Shown piece by piece: positions 16,121 through 25,287 of a stretch of DNA of 62,261 nucleotides. Numbering within the stretch: the first letter of the stretch is position 1; every line of letters begins with the position of its first letter. A program made the position numbers and the translations under genes. The DNA is from JAVBKV01 sp031553885. GTDB taxonomy: Bacteria > Bacteroidota > Bacteroidia > Bacteroidales > Azobacteroidaceae. The stretch covers positions 1 through 62,261 of the forward strand of contig JAVBKV010000002.1 in NCBI GenBank assembly GCA_031553885.1, in the 5' to 3' direction. The notes under the pieces are model-generated. The model had not been told where the DNA came from and did no database searches. It saw only the letters and a program-made list of their open reading frames with translations.

Positions 16121-17200
16121 TTATTGATTATCTGAATGTTTGTTATCAAAAAATAATTGCATAAATGCCACGGCACTCGAGGCTTCGTACGATTGAATGT
16201 CTCCCGTCGGGCAGGGAATTGTATAATTCCTGTAAGTAATGTCGCGGGTTTTATCCCGGTTTTCCCAGGCTAGTGTTATATTTTTCTTTATCCAGGGCAG
16301 GTATTGTGTTTGTTGTGCATCTTCGATCAGGCGTACGATGTATTGAGCAAATATGGCTTTCAGCACTCCCTGTTCATTCCAGTCTCCTTCGGCCGGTAAG
16401 ATACCTTCGGCATTACACATCTTATCCCGGGTGTAATCAGCAGCCAGGATGGCATCATCCAGGTAGGATTTTTCATTCGTTGCCAGGTAAAGCATCACAG
16501 CAGCTCCGATGCAGGTTCCCTGATTGTAAGTATAGTCTTCATAACCGGGCCGGTTGTTGCCGATTTTATGATCGGCAACACGCCCGGTCTTTTCGGAAAA
16601 CAAGTTGTCGTGTGACCACCTATAAACTCTTTTTGCCTTGTCCAGGTAACCCGTTTTCCTCGTGATAGTGTATAAAGTCATTGCTGCAATTACGGTCGGA
16701 TAGTTGATGCAGGCATTTTTTCCTTTGTGGTCGAAACTCCAGAACATACCGCCGTTTTCTGAGTCGTAAGCATCTCTCCAAACGCGGTCGAATCCCGAAA
16801 TGGATGTTTCTAAGTATATGGGATTATTGGTTATCTCATACGCTCTCGCCAGAGAAATGATCCACCACATCATATCGTCGTAGATAAACCATTCCTTTTT
16901 ATTTTCCCAGTTGTACCGGTCGTATTTGTTATATCCTCCCTGGTAGATAGCATCAATCAGTTGGCGGTATTCCGGTTTATGGGTCCGCTGATAGGCATTC
17001 ATGATCATGTCCCAGTAGATTGCTTGTGTCCAGATAGCAGCGGTACCTTCTTTTTTCGTTGTCGGATAATAGAGTTGCTCTTTCGGATTATAAAAATTCC
17101 GATTGAAAGCATCCATTGCCCGGGTAGCATTTTCTGCGGTTTGAGCAGTTCCCGGACCTATCCATGAAATAGAAATCAATAAGAAAAAGAGTCTTTTCAT
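16121..17200 (-). CDS. GH76 alpha-1,6-mannanase-like enzyme
   Basis: A 359-residue exported protein with a signal peptide (MKRLFFLLISISWIGPGTAQ). ATG 17200 is preferred to ATG 17218 because the predicted transcription start (~17225) would leave the latter almost no leader. The GH76 (alpha/alpha)6 barrel is recognised by the tandem aspartates in FIYDDMMWW (~residues 108-109), by FWSFDHKGKNACINYPTVIAA, and by YTYNQGTCIGAAVMLY. Known members cleave alpha-1,6-mannan backbones; some act on related alpha-linked glycans. It is the first gene of a unit with DUF4965 copy 1, sulfatase and DUF418. Its promoter carries phased TAACCC repeats suggesting control by the neighbouring regulator. Confidence 0.85.
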   Translation of the reverse strand: MKRLFFLLISISWIGPGTAQTAENATRAMDAFNRNFYNPKEQLYYPTTKKEGTAAIWTQAIYWDMIMNAYQRTHKPEYRQLIDAIYQGGYNKYDRYNWENKKEWFIYDDMMWWIISLARAYEITNNPIYLETSISGFDRVWRDAYDSENGGMFWSFDHKGKNACINYPTVIAAMTLYTITRKTGYLDKAKRVYRWSHDNLFSEKTGRVADHKIGNNRPGYEDYTYNQGTCIGAAVMLYLATNEKSYLDDAILAADYTRDKMCNAEGILPAEGDWNEQGVLKAIFAQYIVRLIEDAQQTQYLPWIKKNITLAWENRDKTRDITYRNYTIPCPTGDIQSYEASSAVAFMQLFFDNKHSDNQ

Positions 17201-17229
17201 TTCAGGGGTATTTTTCATGATTTGTGAGG

Positions 17230-17276
17230 CAAATATACAATAGTTGGGTTAATAAAGGGATTAAAACCGGGTTAAT
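17230..17276 (-). promoter_or_regulatory. GH76-operon promoter: TATATTTG -7 box with phased TAACCC repeats upstream
   Basis: The minus-strand -7 box TATATTTG is at 17237-17230. No TTG -33 box is present. Instead, plus-strand reading gives GGGTTAAT (17246), GGGATTAA (17257) and GGGTTAAT (17269), phased by 11 and 12 bp. A further inverted copy, ATTAACCCGG (17292-17301), pairs with CCGGGTTAAT at 17267-17276. Phased direct repeats near the -35 region are typical of SARP-family activator sites, and a SARP-like gene lies just upstream. The same layout occurs at 45986-46022. Confidence 0.6.
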
Positions 17277-17444
17277 CTATAAAAAAAAATCATTAACCCG
17301 GGTCTTGTTTTGTTTGATTTCTTATTGGTAATCAGTATTTTGGACTAAATTGTTAAAAATTAGATATCGTTATTGATTCGTCGGGCCTCCTTGCAATAAC
17401 GATGTCCTGATTATCTTGCATGATTTCTCAGGGTTGGACCAGAT

Positions 17445-19994
17445 TCAATTTTTAGTCAGAAAAGTAAATTTCCGCTTGAATTCTTCTCCCATGTAGTTTT
17501 TATAATTTACGGCGAACTTATTATAGAGTATATGTGCCTGTTCCGTTTTTCCTTTTTTGAGGTATGCCTTCAGGCACAATTCCAGCACATCTTCATCCAT
17601 AGGATCGATATTGAAATAGGCTTCCGAAAGGTCGGTAATCAATGTGTATTTTTTGTTTTTATTCAACAGCAGGATGTATTTTTTTATGGACTGCTCTGTT
17701 AGATTTTCGTATTCTCTTTTGAATTCATCGAGCCAGGATTCCTGCATATTCGGGAATAAAGGTCCTCTTTTTAATATATGGATCAGTTTTTTTATTTCAT
17801 TTTCAGGAACCTCTTCCTGGTGCAGATTACTCAGGTATTGCATGAGGCGTAAGCTTTCTATGTAATCACAGTAGAAGGAGTCTTCAAAAGAAAAGAACCA
17901 CCTGGAATTCTGGTGTATCAGAGCAATTCCTTCCATTTCGGTCAGGATGTTCCTCAACCGATTAATCGTTACTCCCCGGATATTTTTAGCACTGTTCGTA
18001 TCTTTATCCGGCCAGAGTTCGGAAGTCAACGTTTCCGTGGAAATCCCGGCTTGATCTTTACTTTTGAATAAGATCAGTGCAAAGAGGGATTTTAATTTCT
18101 GGCTGAAACGGTACGTGATATCTGTTCCTTTCTTATCCAGGATCGTAAATTCACCCAGTAGGTAAACAGCAGATCCGGTTCTTTTTTCCGGAAGGGTTTC
18201 CTTTGTTTTCTGGAAAACGACGACCCGGTCATTGTTCTTCCTTTTAAAGAGATTTGTCTTTTTTATCAAAAGGATGATCAGTCCGATGATCAGAATAACA
18301 CCGGCAGTGAAGGTCACCCAGCCGGAACGAAAAAGGGAGAACGGTGCTACAGGAACCAAAGCAGCCCGGGTTACGGGAGGCGAGATCAATGAATACATGC
18401 GTACTTCGGCGGTATGATCATCCAGGGATTCCCGGATTACAGCGTAAAACTCCTGTGTCGGTTCATTATAAAAAAGATATACGGAGGTATTCATTTTTTC
18501 CGGAGCAAGAAAAATGGAGTCACTAACCACTTCATACAATCCGTTGGACAAACTGAATCTGTAAAGTTGAAGGACAGTCTGGGACTTATGATGCGGATAA
18601 CACAAGGTATAAAAATACGTATGATCTTTATCCAATATCAGGTTACTGCATGGGACAAACGTAGCGGATGTATTTTCAATTTCCCATTTCTTTTTGATCG
18701 TCAGGGAATCCAGGTTAATGGAATGGAGGTCATAGAGGTTTCTTCCTCCGTGTTCCTGCCGGCCGCTTTCGTTTCCGAAGCCTCCGAAAATCAGTATTTC
18801 CGAATCGATAGGATTCGTTCCTGATGCGGAAAAGAAGCGTGGCATGGCCTGGTCTCCTGAAAGCGGCAGATTATCCCAACTGTCGGTTTCCCGGGTGTAT
18901 CGGTACAATTTATTTGAGTAACTGTATTTTCCGTATCCGCCAAAAATATGAAGATGATCAAAATCCTTATTCCAGAAGACATTATGATGAAACAACGTAT
19001 TGTCCAATGCCGGGTGTTGCTGTTGAACCGAATAGTCTTTCATGTCGATAACAGCCATGGAAGGGTTTCGGATCGAATCTTCTTTTCCCAGGTCATACAT
19101 GTAGCATTTATCTTCTTTGGGGTTGTACAAGGCTTCGCCGGAAGAAACGGTAAATGGGAGCGATGGAATCCGGATGATTTCTTTGTAATTGTAGGAGGGC
19201 GAATAAGTCGAAATCGAATCTTTGTTGATAACCAGGATCCGGTTACGGATATTGTCATAAGCAACACCTGCGGTAGGTCCTGATTGGAAGGTTATTTTCT
19301 TTTCCCAGTAAAAATGCCGGTTGATCATCCAGTCGGGGTTCTTTACATCACCGTATGGATGATTTTTATTGTCATGTACGACTTCTCCTTCCGATTCGTT
19401 CAAGGGGAAAATATAGGAAGGTTTTCCTTGTTTTTTAATTTGGATATTGCGGACCACCATTCGGGGAACATCCAGGTTGAGTCCGTAAAGACCGAATGCA
19501 AATTTCACATAGCACGGATTTTTTAGTCCCAATGTAGAACAGGTATACGTCGAATCATCCAGGTTAATAACCACCTTATCCGATTGGAGATCGAAATCAA
19601 AGTTTAATTTCAGCCATCGTTTTTTGAAGATGTCTTCTTTTTTTATGGGAATCGAAACCGAATTATGGGTAATAGGACTGTGAAAATCCAGGTATAGGTC
19701 ATTCTCTCCTCTGAAATTAACAAATACAAAATCGAGTTCCTTATTTTCATTGTTGATAATCCTGAAAATATATCCGAATTGCCTGATATCCCAGATAGAC
19801 AGATCAAAACTGATAGTAAAGGAATCTTCAAATTTTTGTAGCTTTTCTCCAAAGAGCGTCAAGGTAGTCCGTTGGTCGATCCGTTCGGCGCTGGATGTAA
19901 ACAAAAGCCCGTAAGTCGGTTCCGGTTGGGAAGCATAAATGAAATGCGTCCAGCAACAGAGAACAATAAAAAGTATTTTCTTTTTTACAGGCAT
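17445..19994 (-). CDS. Membrane-spanning transcription regulator: periplasmic LamG/kelch-like sensor and SARP-like (OmpR wHTH + BTAD) output
   Basis: An 849-residue protein. ATG 19994 (MPVKKKILF) gives a good signal anchor; a TTG at 20012 is in frame. After the signal, residues ~30-200 look like a concanavalin/LamG sandwich. Residues ~220-540 are kelch/propeller-like (HLHIFGGYG, EILIFGGFG). One membrane helix is near 558-583. The cytoplasmic part starts with LLGEFTILDKKG (~610), an OmpR-like winged helix (LTSELWPD, AKNIRGVTINRLRNIL), followed by a helical BTAD region to the end. It would bind glycan outside and DNA inside without a phosphorelay. It replaces the usual hybrid two-component or SusR regulator of this locus. 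Confidence 0.85.
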   Translation of the reverse strand: MPVKKKILFIVLCCWTHFIYASQPEPTYGLLFTSSAERIDQRTTLTLFGEKLQKFEDSFTISFDLSIWDIRQFGYIFRIINNENKELDFVFVNFRGENDLYLDFHSPITHNSVSIPIKKEDIFKKRWLKLNFDFDLQSDKVVINLDDSTYTCSTLGLKNPCYVKFAFGLYGLNLDVPRMVVRNIQIKKQGKPSYIFPLNESEGEVVHDNKNHPYGDVKNPDWMINRHFYWEKKITFQSGPTAGVAYDNIRNRILVINKDSISTYSPSYNYKEIIRIPSLPFTVSSGEALYNPKEDKCYMYDLGKEDSIRNPSMAVIDMKDYSVQQQHPALDNTLFHHNVFWNKDFDHLHIFGGYGKYSYSNKLYRYTRETDSWDNLPLSGDQAMPRFFSASGTNPIDSEILIFGGFGNESGRQEHGGRNLYDLHSINLDSLTIKKKWEIENTSATFVPCSNLILDKDHTYFYTLCYPHHKSQTVLQLYRFSLSNGLYEVVSDSIFLAPEKMNTSVYLFYNEPTQEFYAVIRESLDDHTAEVRMYSLISPPVTRAALVPVAPFSLFRSGWVTFTAGVILIIGLIILLIKKTNLFKRKNNDRVVVFQKTKETLPEKRTGSAVYLLGEFTILDKKGTDITYRFSQKLKSLFALILFKSKDQAGISTETLTSELWPDKDTNSAKNIRGVTINRLRNILTEMEGIALIHQNSRWFFSFEDSFYCDYIESLRLMQYLSNLHQEEVPENEIKKLIHILKRGPLFPNMQESWLDEFKREYENLTEQSIKKYILLLNKNKKYTLITDLSEAYFNIDPMDEDVLELCLKAYLKKGKTEQAHILYNKFAVNYKNYMGEEFKRKFTFLTKN

Positions 19995-20026
19995 AATGTA
20001 TGTAAAATTCAAGATCGTTGTAAAAA

Positions 20027-20058
20027 CAAATGTAAGTATTTTATCATTTATTAACCAA
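20027..20058 (-). promoter_or_regulatory. Promoter of the SARP-like regulator gene
   Basis: On the minus strand, TTG (20058-20056), a 21-bp spacer and TACATTTG (20034-20027) match the Bacteroidetes consensus. The promoter overlaps the 3' end of DUF4965 copy 2, so the regulator can be made independently of the upstream operon. It has no TAACCC repeats. Confidence 0.55.
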
Positions 20059-22536
20059 TTTATCCTCCATCATTTTGATGAAGTATCCTCCTACGACCGA
20101 TCGGGCTTGAAATCCGACACGATTCGGCCGGTCGGTCCAGTACCAGTCGGACATGGGAACCCGGTCCGAAGTTTCATTGACAAAGCGATGCAACGGATCT
20201 ATAAATTGCTTGAAAGTATCGAGATTGGGAGCCAGGGTAGCCGACCAGACGATCCAATCCGCTTTGGTGTACACCTGCCTGCTGTCCAGGGGTAATCCGT
20301 AGGTATTCTGCTTGGTCAGGTAATAACGGATTTCCGTTTCCGCCACTTCGTGCGGGAAGACATTCATTTTCATAACTTTATCCCATACCAGGTTATATTT
20401 CTGGCTCCAGGTTCCCGGCTGGTCGAAAGTCAGACGGTAATGATCGCCGTCGTATGCCCATTTAATCCATTCCTGGGCGATGGAGCGGGCCTGAGACGTG
20501 TATTCCTGGGAAATGTCATTTTTACCCAACATATCCGCCAGTCTTCCGTAAGAAGCGATGGCTAGGATCGATTTAACCGCCAGGTTGGTATTATGCGCGG
20601 AAGGACCGGTGAAAATGTCCGTGCTGGCCTGATTGGCCGGGTCAAACCCGTTATTCATCAGGTAATCGGCCCATTGAGTCAGTGTTTCCCAATGTTTTTC
20701 AGCATATTGGGCATTTCCTTCCATAGTAGCAATGGCAGCTGTCAGGATGAGCATGTTGGCTGATTCTTCCACCGGAAGGTAGAGATCGGATAATTGACCG
20801 TTAGCCAGGGGATAGACGCCCACATCGTGAGGAGCAAAAGGTTGGTTCCAACCGCCTTTTTCGCAGAAATGAAAGATCGGATTGAGCATCCCTTTAGCCA
20901 GATCGCTGTTGTAAAGCAAAAATAAAGGCGCCGAAGGGAAGGAGACGTCGACCGTTGCTATTGCGCCGTTACTGAGATTTTCTTTCGACAGGAAGAGGAG
21001 TTCTCCATCCGGCGATTCCACCAGTTTATGAGCCGAGACGGTCTGACGGTAGGCCAGGGCGCAAAGCTCGGCATATTTTTTACCTCCGCACTTTTCTGCA
21101 TACCGCATCATCTCCTGGTCAAATTTATTACAGGCATTTTTTATTTTTTTGTATTCATCGGCAGCCTGGGAAAATACAGTCAGAATATTCTGATCTCCTT
21201 TCCGGTTCCAGTAAGGACGCAGGTTTTTACCAAAATACTGAATCGAATAGATATCATCGTAACCCAGCATAAAAAATCCCCGGACCGGTTTGTTTACTTT
21301 TCCCAGTGAACGACTGAGAGCCAGGTTGTTTTTATCCGGAGCAGCCGGTTCTCGCGGGCCGACCTTCCCGGATTCACAGAAAGAAGTTCTCATGGCATAA
21401 CCATCTCCCAACCAGGATCTTGTATTATCTTTATCTCCGACAAGATAAAAATATCCCCAATCGATCCGGATATCATCTCCGCTTTTACCCAGGATGCTTT
21501 GGGACTGGCTGCCGGTTTTCAGGTACAGCAGGTTGTTTTTATCCAGTGATTCACTCCGGCTTTTCTGGAAAGGGTAGTCCAGGGCCCATTTGTAAGAAGC
21601 CTCCAGGTATATTTCCACCTGATGCGATTGGGAATCGTTGGCGCTTACTTCGTATGAAATATAATTGACGGGCCGGGACAGCAGGTCCAGGTCGTTCATC
21701 AGTAAGGGAGCTGTAAACGTCAGCAGCAGGTCGATGGTTCCGCAGGTAAAGGTATAAATGGTCTGGGTAGGTAATACTTCTACCGTTTTCTGAACTGCTG
21801 TTTGTAAGAATGTGCATACGGAAGTATCTTCAAGTCCTAATCCGAAATCAATCAGGGAATATCCTACACGGTTCCGGCAATGAGCGGCAATGATATTTTC
21901 TCCTTTTTTCAATGTCCGGAGAACTTCCTCCGGCAGCCTCAACTGGGCATTTTCCTTGTACATGTTACCTGTACTGACCACTTTGATCCCATTGATGTAT
22001 ATTTCCACATCGTCGTCGTGAGAGTATTGAAGTACCACGTTTTTCGTAGCCAGATCTTCTTCCAGTATTACTTTTCTTCTCAGCCAGATATTTTCCGTAT
22101 TCCATACTGTGTTGATACCGGCATCGAAATTCTGAACACCGAAAGCGGCTGGTCCCGATTGCCAGTTTTTATCGTCAAATCCGGATTTTTCCCAACCCGG
22201 TTGCGGTTCCTGGAATACATAGTAACCTTCCCAGCTTTCTTGTGTGGCCATAGGGACGATCGGGTTCGTGTGGATGTATTCGGTTCCCATGAAACGATAA
22301 ACTTCTCCGTCGACCCGGATGGCTCCTGTCAGGGGAAATTCTTTCCCTGTCCAGTGGTTCACCTCATGTTCATACAGCCGATCGCCGAATAACCAACCGT
22401 TGGTATAAGGATCGATACTTATAAGTGGATATGCGGGAGCTCGCAGGGTATTTATAACCTTGTATTCCATGTTTTTATTACAGGATGCAATAAAAATTAT
22501 GAATAAAGAAAGAAACACCAGTCGTTTTGTCATCAT
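20044..22536 (-). CDS. DUF4965/DUF1793 family lipoprotein, copy 2, with altered active-site motifs
   Basis: An 830-residue lipoprotein (FIASC, ~Cys19) with the same domain order as copies 1 and 3, including the jelly-roll insertion (HDDDVEIYINGIKVV). Two motifs shared by the other copies are changed. GTYPIGNGQTYGGDMPVEES is GVYPLANGQLSDLYLPVEES here, and LCTDDFAGHFAHN is ASTDIFTGPSAHN, losing an Asp, a Gly pair and a His in likely catalytic loops. The surrounding sequence (TFDQPGTWSQKYNLVWDK, RVPMSDWYWTD) stays well conserved. It may have new specificity or act only as a binding protein. It lies between the MG2/plug protein (52-bp gap) and the regulator. Confidence 0.85.
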   Translation of the reverse strand: MMTKRLVFLSLFIIFIASCNKNMEYKVINTLRAPAYPLISIDPYTNGWLFGDRLYEHEVNHWTGKEFPLTGAIRVDGEVYRFMGTEYIHTNPIVPMATQESWEGYYVFQEPQPGWEKSGFDDKNWQSGPAAFGVQNFDAGINTVWNTENIWLRRKVILEEDLATKNVVLQYSHDDDVEIYINGIKVVSTGNMYKENAQLRLPEEVLRTLKKGENIIAAHCRNRVGYSLIDFGLGLEDTSVCTFLQTAVQKTVEVLPTQTIYTFTCGTIDLLLTFTAPLLMNDLDLLSRPVNYISYEVSANDSQSHQVEIYLEASYKWALDYPFQKSRSESLDKNNLLYLKTGSQSQSILGKSGDDIRIDWGYFYLVGDKDNTRSWLGDGYAMRTSFCESGKVGPREPAAPDKNNLALSRSLGKVNKPVRGFFMLGYDDIYSIQYFGKNLRPYWNRKGDQNILTVFSQAADEYKKIKNACNKFDQEMMRYAEKCGGKKYAELCALAYRQTVSAHKLVESPDGELLFLSKENLSNGAIATVDVSFPSAPLFLLYNSDLAKGMLNPIFHFCEKGGWNQPFAPHDVGVYPLANGQLSDLYLPVEESANMLILTAAIATMEGNAQYAEKHWETLTQWADYLMNNGFDPANQASTDIFTGPSAHNTNLAVKSILAIASYGRLADMLGKNDISQEYTSQARSIAQEWIKWAYDGDHYRLTFDQPGTWSQKYNLVWDKVMKMNVFPHEVAETEIRYYLTKQNTYGLPLDSRQVYTKADWIVWSATLAPNLDTFKQFIDPLHRFVNETSDRVPMSDWYWTDRPNRVGFQARSVVGGYFIKMMEDKLVNK

Positions 22537-22588
22537 AGTTGATAATAATCTTATCGTTTTTTTATAACAGATTGAGAAACACGGGATG

Positions 22589-25252
22589 TCAATCCACGTT
22601 GATTCTTCCTGTTTGTTGAATTATTTTACCTGTATCCGTTATTCCTTCTATTATCACAGAATAGGAGGAGGCTCCGTCAGCCGAATAATAGCTGAAAACA
22701 GCTTCTCCTGATTCATTGCTTTGAACAGAGGCTTGCCAATGAATGGTGGTCCGTAAATCAGGTGTGGGATTATTCCTGGTTTGGGGAGTGTCATACCGGG
22801 GAGCATAAAATTCCGCCGGTTTCTGATATCCCAATGGAGCAACCATTTTTATGTGATAAGGTTTCGGGGCATAATTGATTTTTCCTCTTTTGGTATAAAC
22901 CGCAATTACCCCGTTTGCCGCACTTCCGGTTGTCGATTTCATGTAGTTGAATATAGCCGTGTTGGCTGCATTTTTCAACAAATCGATCTGTGCAACATCC
23001 GAAGCGCTTATCTGTTCAATTTCGTTGATGTCAGAGGGAATATCGTTAACGATCAGCATCGGAGTTCCGTATCCTGGTCTCAGTATAATGCCATCCCCCG
23101 ACATAAAGGCTCCTGCATGCAATAATAGCGTTTTCAGATCCGAAGATCCAAGCTTTTCAATCTGTTCTTCCGTCAGTGTTTTGTCGGGTTGGGAATAGTA
23201 GACGGATTTTTTTGCCGGTTTGCGTATGGCTTGTACCCTTACTTCATCCAGGTAGATCATACGCATTCCGTTTTCATTGAGGTATTTTTCATCAGCCCTT
23301 TTGAGGTAGTGCAGGAAGAATTGAGAGTCGATCCGGTCTGTTGCCGAAGGAATTCCTGTAATACCAGGGAAATCATTATTTTTAAGGCTGAGTTCGACTT
23401 GTTTCAAACCCTTTTTCAGAACCGAATTAACCAAAAACCGGGTGCTGTCCGGGAATTCGTACGTATGAAAATAAAAATGTCCTTCAGCATCTGTCTGAAC
23501 TGAATTAAAATAATCCCCGTTCAAGTCCATGATCGTTACTTCCATGTTCTGCACGGGTTTATTAAGAAGTACACTTTTTACCTGACCTGAGATTTCCGGT
23601 GCTGCTTCCAGAAAAAATAAGGGTTTCTGAAATTCTTTTTTTATAACCTTGGTTACATCGTATCTTCGCCAACCTTGGGTCATCATCAGTAAGTCCAGGG
23701 CATAAGATGCTAATTTGTTTTTCTTGAAATAGAAAGCAGGATTGTGGATATATCCTCTCAGGTCCGACGTCAGGAGGAGTGTTGTCTGTAAATTACCGGT
23801 ACTGTCCGGGCAGACGTAATGATCGTCTGTTACTGCAACAGAAAAATTACCTTTCAACGGATTACCTTCCTGGTCTTTCAGTATAACTGTATGTTGGATC
23901 AGTTCCCTGCTTTTGTATGCCTCTTTATCGGTATGATAAGCAACCTGCGCCTCCGAGACAGAAGAGTTGTCTTCTATAAAAACCAGTCGCTCGCTGAGCG
24001 GCTGTAAGTTTGCATCGAGCAGCAACACCTGCAGTACACCCGGAGTCATGTTTGCTTTGGGAATGGACAAAGCACTTGAGTCCCAGTTCCATTTTCCGGT
24101 AAACTGGACAATGCCCCTGGTGTGAGCCACAATGTAGAGTGTATCTGTTTGCGGATTACCTGGCGTAGCCTGAAGTTGAACAATCAGTTGTTCTTTTGTT
24201 CCCTGAACTTTTAGTGCATAACCCGTTGCTTTTGCCACAGGGAGTTCGGCTTTCAACAATTTCCCGGATTCACTTTTACAAACGGCATAATATTTTTTTC
24301 CTTTGGCCGGGTGCATCCTGAAAATACCCATTCCTTCATGAGTCGTTTGAAATTCAACCATCTGACGGCCGGATTCATCTTGTATTTCTCCGGTTATATC
24401 GGCTGGTAAGCCGTTCGGATACATCGCTTTGAAAGCGACCATTCCGGGCACATCCTCCAGCAAATCACCTCCTTCCGGAAAAAAAGAAATAGCAAAGTTC
24501 CGGTTGGAATCGGGTACCTGCAGGTATTTCCTGTAGAGATATCCGTTGTATAATGTTTCCAATAACAAGACTCTTTTTTCTTTTTTAGCAGGCGAATCGA
24601 AGTGATATTTTGCGGTGCCGGCTATAACATTTTTCAGGATTGTCTGGTTGCCGTCAATCCCCTGAACTTTTACTTCCTCGGGTGTAATTGCCTGTTGGTT
24701 TTCCGGATCCAGAAACTGAAATGTTCCCTGAATTTTTTTATCAGATTCGAATTCAAAGACCGGTTGAATAGTCAGCTGCGTAGACTGGGGACTTCCTACA
24801 TAAATATTTTTCAATTCCAGATAATCTGTTCCCGTATTCTGCATGAAATGGGTATAGGCACGCAGGAAATAGTTCCCTTCCGGAAGATCTTCCGGAAGGG
24901 ATATTTCACCGTTGAATACATTTTCATTCTGCCGGATCTTTACCCGGGTTACGCAGGAATCAAGCGGATTGATCAGTTCCACGTACACGTAACGGCTTGC
25001 CAATGCCGGTTGATGGGTACGTGCTTCCGCCAGGTGTACCCGGAACCAGACCGGTTCTCCGGCCATATAATAGGGTTTATCCGTATGAATATATGCTTTT
25101 TCCTGTGGAAAAATGCTTACCTGCTCATTGAACAGTTGCATTAAACTGTCCGTAGAAATCAATGGAGTACGGGCATATACATGAAATACCGGTAAAGCTA
25201 TGAAGCATAGCAGTACTTTCTTTTTTATGGATGTATAGTAGCCTGTATTCAT
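22589..25252 (-). CDS. Exported MG2-macroglobulin-like protein with a TonB-plug domain and no barrel
   Basis: An 887-residue exported protein. After a signal peptide (VLLCFIALPVFHVYA) comes a macroglobulin MG2-type domain: PQEKAYIHTDKPYYMAGEPV is its hallmark, then LPEGNYFLRAYTHFM. Several beta-sandwich domains follow, including a carboxypeptidase-regulatory-like unit near 560-610. A TonB-receptor plug-like domain lies at ~700-800 (EQIEKLGSSDLKTLLLHAGA, NGVIAVYTKRG). No 22-strand barrel follows; the C-terminus is another beta-sandwich. Such proteins are widespread in Bacteroidetes and function is poorly known. It lies inside the glycosidase run, 35 bp after GH2 and 52 bp before DUF4965 copy 2, so it is probably co-transcribed. 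Confidence 0.75.
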   Translation of the reverse strand: MNTGYYTSIKKKVLLCFIALPVFHVYARTPLISTDSLMQLFNEQVSIFPQEKAYIHTDKPYYMAGEPVWFRVHLAEARTHQPALASRYVYVELINPLDSCVTRVKIRQNENVFNGEISLPEDLPEGNYFLRAYTHFMQNTGTDYLELKNIYVGSPQSTQLTIQPVFEFESDKKIQGTFQFLDPENQQAITPEEVKVQGIDGNQTILKNVIAGTAKYHFDSPAKKEKRVLLLETLYNGYLYRKYLQVPDSNRNFAISFFPEGGDLLEDVPGMVAFKAMYPNGLPADITGEIQDESGRQMVEFQTTHEGMGIFRMHPAKGKKYYAVCKSESGKLLKAELPVAKATGYALKVQGTKEQLIVQLQATPGNPQTDTLYIVAHTRGIVQFTGKWNWDSSALSIPKANMTPGVLQVLLLDANLQPLSERLVFIEDNSSVSEAQVAYHTDKEAYKSRELIQHTVILKDQEGNPLKGNFSVAVTDDHYVCPDSTGNLQTTLLLTSDLRGYIHNPAFYFKKNKLASYALDLLMMTQGWRRYDVTKVIKKEFQKPLFFLEAAPEISGQVKSVLLNKPVQNMEVTIMDLNGDYFNSVQTDAEGHFYFHTYEFPDSTRFLVNSVLKKGLKQVELSLKNNDFPGITGIPSATDRIDSQFFLHYLKRADEKYLNENGMRMIYLDEVRVQAIRKPAKKSVYYSQPDKTLTEEQIEKLGSSDLKTLLLHAGAFMSGDGIILRPGYGTPMLIVNDIPSDINEIEQISASDVAQIDLLKNAANTAIFNYMKSTTGSAANGVIAVYTKRGKINYAPKPYHIKMVAPLGYQKPAEFYAPRYDTPQTRNNPTPDLRTTIHWQASVQSNESGEAVFSYYSADGASSYSVIIEGITDTGKIIQQTGRINVD

Positions 25253-25287
25253 ATTGTTTCCCAGGGATAAATGTTGTGAATTCCTGT

